The notes: generated from the sequence alone by a model not told the origin. Shown: positions 36,197 to 43,852, counted from the stretch's first letter. The stretch: 64,000 bases of DNA from an uncultured Kangiella sp. (GCA_947503435.1 CANNDL010000002.1:124001-188000); one strand, 5' to 3'. Made by a program: numbers and translations.

Positions 36197-38374
36197 CTAA
36201 AGTGCTGGTAAAAGTTGCTTTTCCAGCCATGTGAGGCCATCACTTATATATTCGGGAGGATTGAAGCTGTTCTCCTCATTATCCGCAAGATGGAAGAGAC
36301 AATCGAAAGCAAAGCTACCCTTATTTAAACTTTGAACATAATCATAGAGTGACTCTGACAGGGTTTTACTTTCATTTTCATGAGCAGTTTTTGCATCTTT
36401 CAGTCTAGTTTTTTTCTGGAAATATTCATTCTCGAAATTCGCTAAAATCAATGCATCTTCAAAAGTTCGGGATAAAATATCCTTCCCTAAATACTGGGTT
36501 GGCTTTTGATAGGCAATATACAGTGGCGCCCCTTGATATTCTTTAACGTGTTTTTCCTTGGGTAAGTCTACCAATTCATCAACTGTGTCTTTCTTAGGGT
36601 GCCATTTCTTCAAGGTATCGTTGTTGGTTTTTTGATTCGCCCCTTTTTGAGGGAAACACTTACCTTGTTCGACAACTGAATCAAGGTCTGTCAGGACTAA
36701 GGTTATTACCCCTAGCTTCTCTATTAAATCTCTGTATTTATGCGTGTGCGCGCCATTCACTTCGAGCATGGATACATACCGCTTTGAGAGTCCAGGAAAA
36801 TTTTTGGCTATAAATTCTGGCACTAGAAGACGTTCTGCTTGTCCTTCAACAAAGATCACTCCGTCGGCAAAAAAGATATCACAATGAGTAAGCTTCAAGT
36901 GCTTTCTGACAAACTGGAGCTCTTCTTTAGGCTTCGCAAACAACTCTGACATATTAGAGATTGATGTGTGATCCATCGCAATGGATTCGTCGGCACTATT
37001 TCGTCGAAAATATCGTAAATCTTTGAAATCTATATTATCAATAATGTGACTAGAGTGCGTACTGATAACTAGTTGCGTTTGATATTCAGGTTTATCAACT
37101 TCAGTTTTTGAATCACGTAAATCCGCATGATTTCGTAACGTGGTATATGCTTTTGAAACAAATACGCGCTGGACTTGTGCATGAAGGTTTACTTCTGGTT
37201 CTTCAAGTAAAACTAGGTGAATTGGCTCTATTTTTTCATCAGCGTTATTTTCTGTAGATGCTGATTTCCCTTTCCGCATCCATTTATCGCGAAACTCTAA
37301 AAGTCTAAATGTCAAATATATAAGGTTTTGGTAACCAAGTCCCAAATAACTTTCAGGAATATATTCCTCGTCACTACTGTCAAAACGATATCGAACAGAT
37401 GAGGGCTTTTGCAATGCATCTGTACCGCTAATCTTCGCAGAAATTTCAACAGCTGGGTTGCCACCAATACCTGGATAACCCATCTCCTCTAGCTCTTTTA
37501 AAGGCGCTTTAAACTGAGTGTTTAATCTATCGGTGAAATCTTTTTCTAGTTTTTGTTGTTGTCCCAATACTTTGAGATCATCAGCTTCAGGGAAATCATC
37601 CGGGTTTAAAATACGTTCGTAATATTCACGGAGTAACTTATTGAGCTGCTGCTTTTCTGAATATGGTCCTTTTTGATTTGTATTATCTTCTACTCCTAAT
37701 CCTCTTTGTTCGGATATCACGTCTACTCGAATTAACTTTTTTAAAATATCAGATTTAAGGGGCTGCAGGATCTCTCTGGTAACAGGCTCTGTTTCCGCAG
37801 TAGGTTCTGCCTCTTTGCTCAAAATGTGGTGCTTTTGTTTAATGTATTTACTGAAATTTCGACCTTTTTCCAAGAAATCATTTAGATTTTTAGGCCACAA
37901 GCTTGCCTCGTCTCCGTGCTGTGACACTACGACTCTCATATCAGCAAACTCACGAAATAATTTGATAATATCGACTGCTTCATAAGTTATACGAACCGAA
38001 AGAGTGCCGCCGCACCATTCCAAGTCAGGCAGAATGTCACGAACCTTGTATGCCTCACTTGCTTCCGCTGTAATCTCAATGTCTAAACTAGGCAATAAAC
38101 TTGTTAGGGCGCTCGATAGATTATCTATTTCTTCGCTATTAGGAAATTGATGTTCGACCTGTTCTCCCAACCTTTGGATCTGCTTCCAATTCCGTTTCGA
38201 TATATCTCTAAACTTTAGGCTATCCTGACTTTTTAAAAATGTGTGTAGTGCTCCAATACAGGATGTTTTCCCGCTATTGTTAGCGCCTACAAGAATAGTT
38301 TTTTTATCATCAAGTACCAAGGTAACTTTGGCTAGCCGACGATAGTTTTTTAATACGAAGGAGGTAATTTTCAT
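36197..38374 (-). CDS. gajA: Gabija system nuclease GajA (OLD family ATPase-TOPRIM)
   Basis: 725 residues. The N-terminal ABC-type ATPase has Walker A LVGANNSGKTSCIGAL at about residue 30 and a signature/Walker B region HLVLLEEPEVNLHAQVQ near residue 395, with VISTHSSHIIDNI as the following H-loop. The C-terminal TOPRIM nuclease has FVEGQAERLLVPEF (catalytic Glu) and LVLTDLDSVVE (DxD). This is the class 2 OLD architecture that occurs with a UvrD-like helicase. It is the first gene of the pair on the minus strand, with an AT-rich 129-base upstream gap. Confidence 0.85.
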   Translation of the reverse strand: MKITSFVLKNYRRLAKVTLVLDDKKTILVGANNSGKTSCIGALHTFLKSQDSLKFRDISKRNWKQIQRLGEQVEHQFPNSEEIDNLSSALTSLLPSLDIEITAEASEAYKVRDILPDLEWCGGTLSVRITYEAVDIIKLFREFADMRVVVSQHGDEASLWPKNLNDFLEKGRNFSKYIKQKHHILSKEAEPTAETEPVTREILQPLKSDILKKLIRVDVISEQRGLGVEDNTNQKGPYSEKQQLNKLLREYYERILNPDDFPEADDLKVLGQQQKLEKDFTDRLNTQFKAPLKELEEMGYPGIGGNPAVEISAKISGTDALQKPSSVRYRFDSSDEEYIPESYLGLGYQNLIYLTFRLLEFRDKWMRKGKSASTENNADEKIEPIHLVLLEEPEVNLHAQVQRVFVSKAYTTLRNHADLRDSKTEVDKPEYQTQLVISTHSSHIIDNIDFKDLRYFRRNSADESIAMDHTSISNMSELFAKPKEELQFVRKHLKLTHCDIFFADGVIFVEGQAERLLVPEFIAKNFPGLSKRYVSMLEVNGAHTHKYRDLIEKLGVITLVLTDLDSVVEQGKCFPQKGANQKTNNDTLKKWHPKKDTVDELVDLPKEKHVKEYQGAPLYIAYQKPTQYLGKDILSRTFEDALILANFENEYFQKKTRLKDAKTAHENESKTLSESLYDYVQSLNKGSFAFDCLFHLADNEENSFNPPEYISDGLTWLEKQLLPAL

Positions 38375-38473
38375 TTATCAAAGCCTTTAGAAGGTTTCCC
38401 TTGTTATATTGAATTAGAATTTTTCAAGACAGTCATAATAGTCTTAAATACTGCCAACTTCTGAGTTAAGAAT

Positions 38474-38503
38474 CCAATGTCCGACAGCACCGCATTGTTA
38501 TGC
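38474..38503 (-). other. Half attC-like site at the 3' edge of the two-nuclease unit
   Basis: Reading minus, GGCATAAC-AATGCGGTGCTGTCGGACA begins at the stop codon of the upstream gene (TAG overlaps it). It resembles the first half (R'' and L'' arms) of the attC site at 40013-40084. The expected second half with GTTRRRY was not found before gajA, so the site looks disrupted. Confidence 0.5.
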
Positions 38504-39034
38504 CTAAAGTACTTTATGAACATACAGGCCACAATATCGTTTCTTAATTAGCACTCTAATGTCATCAAGGGAAGTTATGGCGCGAATATCATCCATTGTG
38601 ATAACAATGACTCTTATCCCATCTTGCAAGGCACTAGTTAAAATCCCTATCGCTCCAGGATCAGTGCCATCACCTCTAACAAACCCTCCAGTAACCCCGT
38701 TGGCTGCTACAAATATCCCCGTGGTTAGTGCTCGTCTTCTAACTTTATTTACAAAGTTATCTAACACCGGAGCGCCAACTGTATTACTCCAGTTTTTACA
38801 CTCAACTAATATTACAGAATCCCATGGCCGCAAAATTTGTTCTGTTTGAGCGTTCCAAAGTACTATATCTATTTCTTCAGAGGGCATCCGAATATCGTGC
38901 TCAGTAATATCAACACCGTCTAGGTGTTCAAACATATAAATTGAAAGATGCTCGAAGGACTGACCTTTCTGCTGGTTTGTGGTTGCCGCATCAACTTGAG
39001 CAATTAAAGTTCTGAAATGATTGATATTAAACAT
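38504..39034 (-). CDS. Mrr-like PD-(D/E)XK restriction endonuclease family protein
   Basis: 176 residues with a restriction-endonuclease-like core: E28 in SFEHLSIYMF, D56 in EEIDIVLWN and E78-x-K80 in VILVECKNWS, the E-D-ExK order of the Mrr_cat fold. The following VGAPVLDNFVNKVRRR and GIFVAANGVTGG are typical of Mrr-type nucleases that recognise modified or foreign DNA. It starts 2 bases after the preceding gene and shares with it the DxVxWN and VExK segments. A soluble nuclease subunit is the likely role; the target is unknown. Confidence 0.7.
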   Translation of the reverse strand: MFNINHFRTLIAQVDAATTNQQKGQSFEHLSIYMFEHLDGVDITEHDIRMPSEEIDIVLWNAQTEQILRPWDSVILVECKNWSNTVGAPVLDNFVNKVRRRALTTGIFVAANGVTGGFVRGDGTDPGAIGILTSALQDGIRVIVITMDDIRAITSLDDIRVLIKKRYCGLYVHKVL

Positions 39035-39036
39035 TA

Positions 39037-39969
39037 CTAGAACTCCTGACCGTACAGAAGTTCTCTCACTTTGGATTTCACCAGAACCAGTAAGTCACTA
39101 GGATTTCTTACATTGATAAGATCATCTCGGTCCAGCGCAATAGCATTGATACCTTCTTCAACACGAAGCCTATTAAGTAAGTTTTTAGTCCGTTTATCAT
39201 TTAGTCCCGTAGTTGCTAGGATAAGCCCTTTAATTCCTGACTTTTTGCTCATATGGAGAAACTGATGGAGCATTGCAGTTTTCATTGATCCAATTGCTTT
39301 AATTTCAACTGCTATTGGATTTCCCAAGGTTGCCAATTCTGAGTCTTCTTGTGAGTTCCAAATTACAAGATCAAAGCCTCTATTTCTTTTGTTTCTTGAA
39401 ACGGATTCAATAACTTCCCAGCCTTCAATGCCAGCCGCAATCTCAGCAAACCACTGTTCAAACAGCCGACCTCGTCTGGGACCTTCTGCGGCAAATAAAT
39501 CACGGAAGTTACCAGACGGTCTAAAGTCCTGAGACACTGAATATTGCTTTTGCTCGCTTCTGGGCCCTAGATAGCTAGATTTTTTTCTCATCGCATCTTC
39601 AATAGCTTCTTTGAGCTGAAACATGAAGTTGTTATCAAAAAGGCTACGCTGTGATGTACTGATTATTCGCTGCCCCCTTAATTCAGGAGGCAATGAATAT
39701 TCGTGGTCGGAGACAATAATTACAGGCTTTCTTGCGCCATGTGCTAGCCCTATTTGATAATAGAGGCTTTCATTTTTTTTATTTACGAATGCAATCAGCA
39801 CATCACAAAGACTGATAAGACCCCAGATAGCTCCAGATATAGTTTCTTGAAGCTCAAAGTCTTCAATGGTCTCTATTTCATACCCTTCATTATCAGAGAT
39901 ATGCCTCAGTGCATTTTTCAGCTCGTCTGCTTCATAAGAAAAACCGTTTAAAAGTCCAATTCTTTTCAT
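39037..39969 (-). CDS. Nucleoside-deoxyribosyltransferase/TIR-like domain fused to PD-(D/E)XK nuclease
   Basis: 310 residues with two domains. Residues 1-125 have the fold signature SLCDVLIAFVNKKNESLYYQ then IGLAHGARKPVII, as in nucleoside 2-deoxyribosyltransferase and TIR-like proteins (usual form NxxYYELGxAHAxGKPVI). The position that is normally the catalytic Glu is Gln72, so this domain may bind a nucleotide rather than cleave it. Residues about 165-310 are a restriction-like domain: E171 in LFEQWF, D200 in GFDLVIWN, E222-x-K224 in VEIKAIG. It is the first gene of a two-gene unit lying between an attC site and a half attC site. I do not recognise this combination as a named defence system. 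Confidence 0.65.
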   Translation of the reverse strand: MKRIGLLNGFSYEADELKNALRHISDNEGYEIETIEDFELQETISGAIWGLISLCDVLIAFVNKKNESLYYQIGLAHGARKPVIIVSDHEYSLPPELRGQRIISTSQRSLFDNNFMFQLKEAIEDAMRKKSSYLGPRSEQKQYSVSQDFRPSGNFRDLFAAEGPRRGRLFEQWFAEIAAGIEGWEVIESVSRNKRNRGFDLVIWNSQEDSELATLGNPIAVEIKAIGSMKTAMLHQFLHMSKKSGIKGLILATTGLNDKRTKNLLNRLRVEEGINAIALDRDDLINVRNPSDLLVLVKSKVRELLYGQEF

Positions 39970-40012
39970 TCTTCACTCATATATATCGATAATCATATTG
40001 AAATACTAAAGA
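39970..40012 (-). promoter_or_regulatory. Short upstream region of the two-nuclease unit
   Basis: Only 43 bases separate the attC site from the start codon. They are AT-rich (on minus ...TATTTCAATATGATTATCGA...), with no strong SD. No consensus promoter is evident, so the unit may depend on transcription through attC from upstream genes. Confidence 0.35.
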
Positions 40013-40084
40013 GGCATAACATCGTACTCTGCTGCAAATTTGGAGCGCAGCGAAAAACTTGTCCGACAGCAGCGCCTTGTTAGC
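40013..40084 (-). other. attC-type integron recombination site
   Basis: On minus it begins GCTAACAAGGCGCTGCTG, continues TCGGACAAGTTTTTCGCTGC and GCTCCAAATTTG, and ends GATGTTATGCC. The outer arms (R'' GCTAAC, R' GTTATGC), the imperfectly paired inner arms and the 72-base length fit an attC site of the Vibrio/Xanthomonas style. It lies 44 bases before the start of the TIR-like/nuclease gene. No integron integrase is identifiable in the window. Confidence 0.62.
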
Positions 40085-40127
40085 AGCTGAACACTCGGCT
40101 ATCACCCAAGTGCTGTTAATACAGCTT

Positions 40128-40284
40128 TTAGTACTCTGATTGCCAGCTCTTTAGATCAAAATTATAACGCTCTTGAAATGCTCCAGTTTCGGAATTCATC
40201 ATATACCCGTATTTTGGTAGAGCATAAGCCCAACTATAAATTGTTCACTATTGAGATATTCTTTAACACACCATCTTTTGTCAT
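40128..40284 (-). pseudogene. Small frameshifted gene remnant upstream of attC
   Basis: On minus, GAGGG lies 6 bases before an ATG at 40284 that opens MTKDGVLKNISIVNNL and stops. One frame over, the sequence continues as an open frame YSWAYALPKYGYMMNSETG, AFQERYNFDLKSWQSEY and a TAA at 40128. A single frameshift near 40235 would join them into a protein of about 52 residues. It follows the stop of the membrane protein gene by 2 bases and precedes attC, as a cassette gene would. No family is known to me. Confidence 0.35.
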
Positions 40285-40286
40285 AT

Positions 40287-40745
40287 CTATCCCTCTATTT
40301 TCTTCTTTAATTTTTCTCTTTTTTTATTTAAAGCAGCTTTTGTTTCACTTAAATTATTTAGTTTCTTTAATGTAAATGCATGCATAACTGAGGCAGCGCC
40401 CAAGCCTAATAGAAATGTTGAACTAATAAGGATGATGCTTCTCTTAATCAGCTCTGGAAAAGGATAGTAATAGTTTGCAAAAAACAATCCAATAGCAAAA
40501 AAGCAAGCTCCAAAGAGAAAAAACAGCATGATAAAGCTCGAACGAAGCAGGTTAATATTGCCTTTACTTATCTTATTTAAAAATTCTTTTTCTAAATCTA
40601 ACTCAGCTATTTTCTTTTGGAGGCTTCTTTTACGAAGGTTTTTGAAACCTGATAAGATAAATGCAGCTATTAATGAGGCTATAACACCAGGTAATAACGT
40701 GTTTATAAGTTCCATAATCTCTCCATAATTATTATTATCATCCAA
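40287..40745 (-). CDS. Small membrane protein with coiled-coil segments
   Basis: 152 residues. Three hydrophobic stretches (LLPGVIASLIAAFILSGF; SSFIMLFFLFGACFFAIGLFF; SIILISSTFLLGLGAASVM) alternate with charged helical parts (RKRSLQKKIAELDLEKEFL; NNLSETKAALNKKREKLKKK) that are likely coiled coils. No family is recognised. It is cargo of the island; small membrane proteins with coiled coils occur in defence islands as possible effectors, but there is no direct evidence here. Confidence 0.5.
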   Translation of the reverse strand: MDDNNNYGEIMELINTLLPGVIASLIAAFILSGFKNLRKRSLQKKIAELDLEKEFLNKISKGNINLLRSSFIMLFFLFGACFFAIGLFFANYYYPFPELIKRSIILISSTFLLGLGAASVMHAFTLKKLNNLSETKAALNKKREKLKKKIEG

Positions 40746-40815
40746 ACAACTATGTGAACACTATCACACTATTTTTGATCTTGTAATTGCAAATTTGCAT
40801 TGTTCTCAACTTTTT

Positions 40816-41280
40816 TTATTCTTTCCATAACCTATTAGGAGACTCATCAATTAACTCCTGAGCAATGCTTTCAACCTGCCGTTCTCTAAACTCTTCACTT
40901 ATATAGGCCCCTGATAAAGCCATATTGATTGCCACACTATGAACTATATCCTTAGCCTTTTTTACAGCCCTTCTATGAACGACCTCCTCGACATTTTCTT
41001 CTGAAATAATGGCATACACCAACTGGCAATTCATTGCCTCTGCAGCTTTCTCGAGCGAAGCCAGCGTTACTGCTCCTTTTTTCTCACTCCTTTCAAGCCT
41101 TGAAACTGCAGAGCTACTAACGCCTAATCTGTCAGCCAAGTCTGCGGTGCTCATGACTAAAGCCTTACGGACTGTTCGAACCCAGCCCTCATTAACAGCC
41201 GGAATATCATTTCGGTATAGTTGAGAAGCCTGATTAACCTTATTCTGATAATGTAGTCTGACTAATTGTTTCATTTTCAT
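40816..41280 (-). CDS. Mobile mystery protein A-like XRE regulator
   Basis: About 154 residues from the ATG at 41280, which has GGAG 8 bases upstream; a longer start at 41316 would overlap the upstream gene. The central region WVRTVRKALVMSTADLADRL, GVSSSAVSRLERSE, GAVTLASLEKAAEAMNCQLV matches what I recall of the mobile mystery protein A family, an XRE-type helix-turn-helix protein normally encoded next to a Fic-domain partner (mobile mystery protein B). No Fic gene is present; instead a 93-residue gene lies immediately upstream. Confidence 0.7.
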   Translation of the reverse strand: MKMKQLVRLHYQNKVNQASQLYRNDIPAVNEGWVRTVRKALVMSTADLADRLGVSSSAVSRLERSEKKGAVTLASLEKAAEAMNCQLVYAIISEENVEEVVHRRAVKKAKDIVHSVAINMALSGAYISEEFRERQVESIAQELIDESPNRLWKE

Positions 41281-41293
41281 CTTTATATCTCCG

Positions 41294-41575
41294 TTAATGT
41301 TTGAGGCCGAAATCATCCCTTTTTATTGAATAGTAGGTCAGCGAAAGTCCTGGGAAAGCCATTGAAGGCAACATGTCTTTTATTAGAACACCTTTCTTAA
41401 TCAGTCTATGTATTTCCGTAAGCTGGCGCTCTTCTTCAATTTCTATATAGTCCCACTGGCCTTGCCCACCATAGCCAATCCAAAGCCATTGCTCATTAGT
41501 TTCATCAAATGCCAGATATATCTTTACTTCCTTGTTAGTTAAAGCATTTATGATTTCACTTTCAACATCATTCAT
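41294..41575 (-). CDS. Small protein of unknown function paired with XRE gene
   Basis: 93 residues, acidic N-terminal half with many aromatic residues (VKIYLAFDETNEQWLWIGYG, QWDYIEIEEERQL) and a C-terminal SLTYYSIKRDDFGL. No family is recognised. Its stop is 13 bases before the XRE start, and the SD of the XRE gene sits in that gap, so the two are translationally linked in the manner of toxin-antitoxin pairs. Which one, if any, is a toxin cannot be read from the sequence. Confidence 0.55.
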   Translation of the reverse strand: MNDVESEIINALTNKEVKIYLAFDETNEQWLWIGYGGQGQWDYIEIEEERQLTEIHRLIKKGVLIKDMLPSMAFPGLSLTYYSIKRDDFGLKH

Positions 41576-41684
41576 AATGAACTCCTTTATATAGGTGAAT
41601 GAGCGGCATCGAATAGCTAATACATACCGCTCTAGAATATTTTGACTGGTTTAAATCACCCATCAATCATGATGGCTAACTATT

Positions 41685-42413
41685 TCAATCAAAGTCGATA
41701 CCTTCTAAGAAAAAACTGCCATCTACCGTAAGCACTTGCGTATAGATATCTGTGGTTTTGAGGTTTTTATGCCCTAAGATCTGGCTTATATATTTCAAAG
41801 GAACAGTATGCAAAACCAAATGTATGGCAAAACTGTGCCTTAAAGTGTGACAGCTCACGTTGCAAAACGGGTTTTCCATATTGTTCACAATTTTCTTGAG
41901 GCGTTTATTCAAGACATGCCGACCAAACTTGAACAATCGTTCATGAAGCTTAATGCCATAGATTTTAATGTGATCCCGAATTCGTTGTTTTAAACCTTCA
42001 TCCAGTATGGGTACTAACCTGCTGGGAACTCGAGCTTTTGTTTGTTTTGTAGGTCTACCTCGCGACTTAAGGGTTTTAAGTTTCAAATGAAGCACCTTCC
42101 GGGCAAGAATTTCAAACGAATGTGGCGTAATTGCTAATACCTCTGAGATCCGAGCCCCTGTTTTCCACAATATTTCAAGTGCTAAGCGATAAGTAGGATC
42201 GGTTTCCGCGTTAATTATGGCTTTGACTTCCGGTTTCAATAGATATTTAGGTAAATCCTCGAAGTGAGACAGTGCTATGCCTCGCTGGTAAATGAGATCC
42301 CTCCAAGGAATTTCTCGCCTTGGTTCACTGGGTAAACTTAAATTTGAATCACCGTGGATCGGCTTAGATGCTAAGGCTAACATGGAAAAATCATCTGAAA
42401 AATGGTCATTCAT
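41685..42413 (-). CDS. Tyrosine recombinase (phage integrase family), short form
   Basis: About 242 residues; the start at 42413 is preferred because AGGAGG lies 8 bases upstream. The catalytic domain is complete: Arg in KTGARISEVLAI, His-x-x-Arg in CHTLRHSFAIHL, His in ISQILGHKNLKTT and the nucleophile Tyr in DIYTQVLTV. The N-terminal core-binding domain is short (EDLPKYLLKPEVKAIINAE). It lacks the extra patch of integron integrases as far as I can tell. Next to a Tn7-like set it may resolve cointegrates or act at the flanking direct repeats. A hairpin GGAGA-CAAA-TCTCC lies just upstream. Confidence 0.8.
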   Translation of the reverse strand: MNDHFSDDFSMLALASKPIHGDSNLSLPSEPRREIPWRDLIYQRGIALSHFEDLPKYLLKPEVKAIINAETDPTYRLALEILWKTGARISEVLAITPHSFEILARKVLHLKLKTLKSRGRPTKQTKARVPSRLVPILDEGLKQRIRDHIKIYGIKLHERLFKFGRHVLNKRLKKIVNNMENPFCNVSCHTLRHSFAIHLVLHTVPLKYISQILGHKNLKTTDIYTQVLTVDGSFFLEGIDFD

Positions 42414-42608
42414 CACCATTTCCTCCTGAGTTTTGGAGACAAATCTCCGTTAAAAAATTGTGGTGAAGCGCATGAAAAATGAGGTATCTATTTGTTTTAA
42501 TTGCAAAAGTAGGCGCGTCACCAAAATATACGCAAATGGTGACAACCGGATAAAATAAAGGGCCAAAGTAAGCTCTGCTCGCTCGCGGCGAACGGTAACG
42601 AAGTAAAG
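42414..42608 (-). promoter_or_regulatory. Gap between regulator and recombinase genes
   Basis: 195 bases. It contains the hairpin GGAGA-CAAA-TCTCC (about 42437-42450) directly upstream of the recombinase SD, which could be a weak terminator or translation control element. Possible short frames here have no ribosome site or family resemblance, so I do not call a gene. Confidence 0.35.
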
Positions 42609-43028
42609 TCATGGTAGTTGGATCCGCTCGAGTAGTTCCAAACGGAATTCTTTAACTGAATAGGTAAACAGACCTTGATGCTTATATTTCCAGTAATCGG
42701 CTTCAAATTCGCCTAAAGTCAGTAAGAATGATCGTTTTTTCCGACGCCAAAGACAGAAAAGCAACTCATTAGCTTGACGTTGCATCAGCCGTTCGCGCAA
42801 TTCCCACAAGGGCTTATCCGGATCACAAGGTTCCAAATCAGCAGGTCTTGTCCTGTCTTTAATGATTATGGTACGAAGGATCGAATAGATGATCAGATCG
42901 TTAAAACGATAAGGGTGTTTCGGAGTCGAAGAAAATTCGCGAGGATCATAAAAGCGATCCCAATAGTCAAATTGATTCTCAGGGATCCTTAAAAATTTGC
43001 ATACTTGAAAGCGATCAAGGGGCAACAT
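42609..43028 (-). CDS. MerR-like DNA-binding regulator of the transposon
   Basis: 139 residues. The N-terminal part LDRFQVCKFLRIPENQFDYW then DRFYDPREF and YRFNDLIIYSILRTIII has the order of a MerR/excisionase-like winged helix. The remainder is helical and basic (RRKKRSFLLTL). It is divergent from tnsA with a shared 176-base region holding two nested inverted repeats that are good operator candidates. Small HTH regulators in this position control transposition in other Tn7-like elements. The exact family is not certain. Confidence 0.55.
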   Translation of the reverse strand: MLPLDRFQVCKFLRIPENQFDYWDRFYDPREFSSTPKHPYRFNDLIIYSILRTIIIKDRTRPADLEPCDPDKPLWELRERLMQRQANELLFCLWRRKKRSFLLTLGEFEADYWKYKHQGLFTYSVKEFRLELLERIQLP

Positions 43029-43040
43029 TGAGCATTTCTC

Positions 43041-43096
43041 CGAACATTAAAAAATATCAAACTTTCCGATCGTGATCAGAAAATTTCTAATGTTCG
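43041..43096. promoter_or_regulatory. Nested inverted repeats in the regulator-tnsA divergent region
   Basis: The outer arms CGAACATTA (43041-43049) and TAATGTTCG (43088-43096) are perfect. Near their centre lies TTTCCGATCGTGATCAGAAA (43063-43082), a palindrome with 8 of 10 matching pairs. The placement between two divergent starts suggests operators for the MerR-like protein or transposase-binding sites. Confidence 0.55.
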
Positions 43097-43204
43097 AAGA
43101 TCGCCAAGAAAAAAATTGCGGGTACAATTTAAAAAATAGCGAAGGAAAGTGCTTTTACTTCCTCCTAAACTGGACTAGCGTCCGATCATAACGAGTGCTC
43201 CAAA

Positions 43205-43852
43205 ATGTTGGCAGTTGATCTTCGAAACCCGCACCAACACCTTACCAAAGTTGGATTTAAAAAGAAATGCGACTTCTATGCCCAACAGTTTGTCAAATTT
43301 CCGGATGTGGGCCAGTTCCACTCTTATGCAGAGCTGCTACATGCTGCACTTTTAGAGTCAGATCCCGGTGTGAGTCATTTCATTCCCCAACCGTATCAGT
43401 TTGGTAAGAGGCGAAATGGCTATAAGCCCGATTGTTTTTATTTAAAAAATGGGCAGCGATTCCTGGTCGAGCTCCGCCCAGAAAAGCGCGTACAAAAATC
43501 CGAAGAAAAGCTCGCCCCCATAATCGCTCAGTGTGCACGCTATAAAGTCCAATTCAATGTGATCAGCAACGAATCCATTTTAGTACAAGAGACCCACGCT
43601 CGAAACTGGCTGGATATTGTGCGTTATCTAGTGCAGTGGCAGGACTACTCGACCGAACAATACGAGCAAGAATTACTGCACGAATTGATTGATATTAATA
43701 CGGTGACATTGGGTGAAGTGATCCAAGAGCGGCAATCTCGTTATTCACACTTATTGGAGTTGGCACTGTACCGACTGGCCCATCGAGGTTTGGTTCAAAT
43801 CCAATGTGAAGACTCGCCGTTAAATTTTGAAACCAGAATAGTTAGCTTATGA
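43205..43852 (+). CDS. tnsA: Transposon endonuclease TnsA
   Basis: 215 residues with the TnsA N-terminal nuclease fold: E43 in SYAELLHAALLE, D76 in NGYKPDCFYL, E89-L-R91 in FLVELRPEKR, followed by the C-terminal helical domain (LGEVIQERQSRYSHLLELAL). The usual catalytic Lys of the (E/Q)xK motif is Arg91 here, which could weaken cutting at the 5' ends and shift the element toward replicative, cointegrate-forming transposition. TnsA acts with TnsB as the heteromeric transposase. Its stop overlaps the tnsB start by 4 bases. Confidence 0.8.
   Translation: MLAVDLRNPHQHLTKVGFKKKCDFYAQQFVKFPDVGQFHSYAELLHAALLESDPGVSHFIPQPYQFGKRRNGYKPDCFYLKNGQRFLVELRPEKRVQKSEEKLAPIIAQCARYKVQFNVISNESILVQETHARNWLDIVRYLVQWQDYSTEQYEQELLHELIDINTVTLGEVIQERQSRYSHLLELALYRLAHRGLVQIQCEDSPLNFETRIVSL

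Noticed and set aside
41685-42413. Integron integrase IntI for the tyrosine recombinase
   Set aside because: It is short and I see no IntI-specific insert between the catalytic motifs; it lies beside transposition genes, not beside attI-like sequence.
42406-42612. 68-codon frame on minus between recombinase and MerR-like gene
   Set aside because: No ribosome site, no protein-like composition, and it overlaps the recombinase SD and hairpin region.
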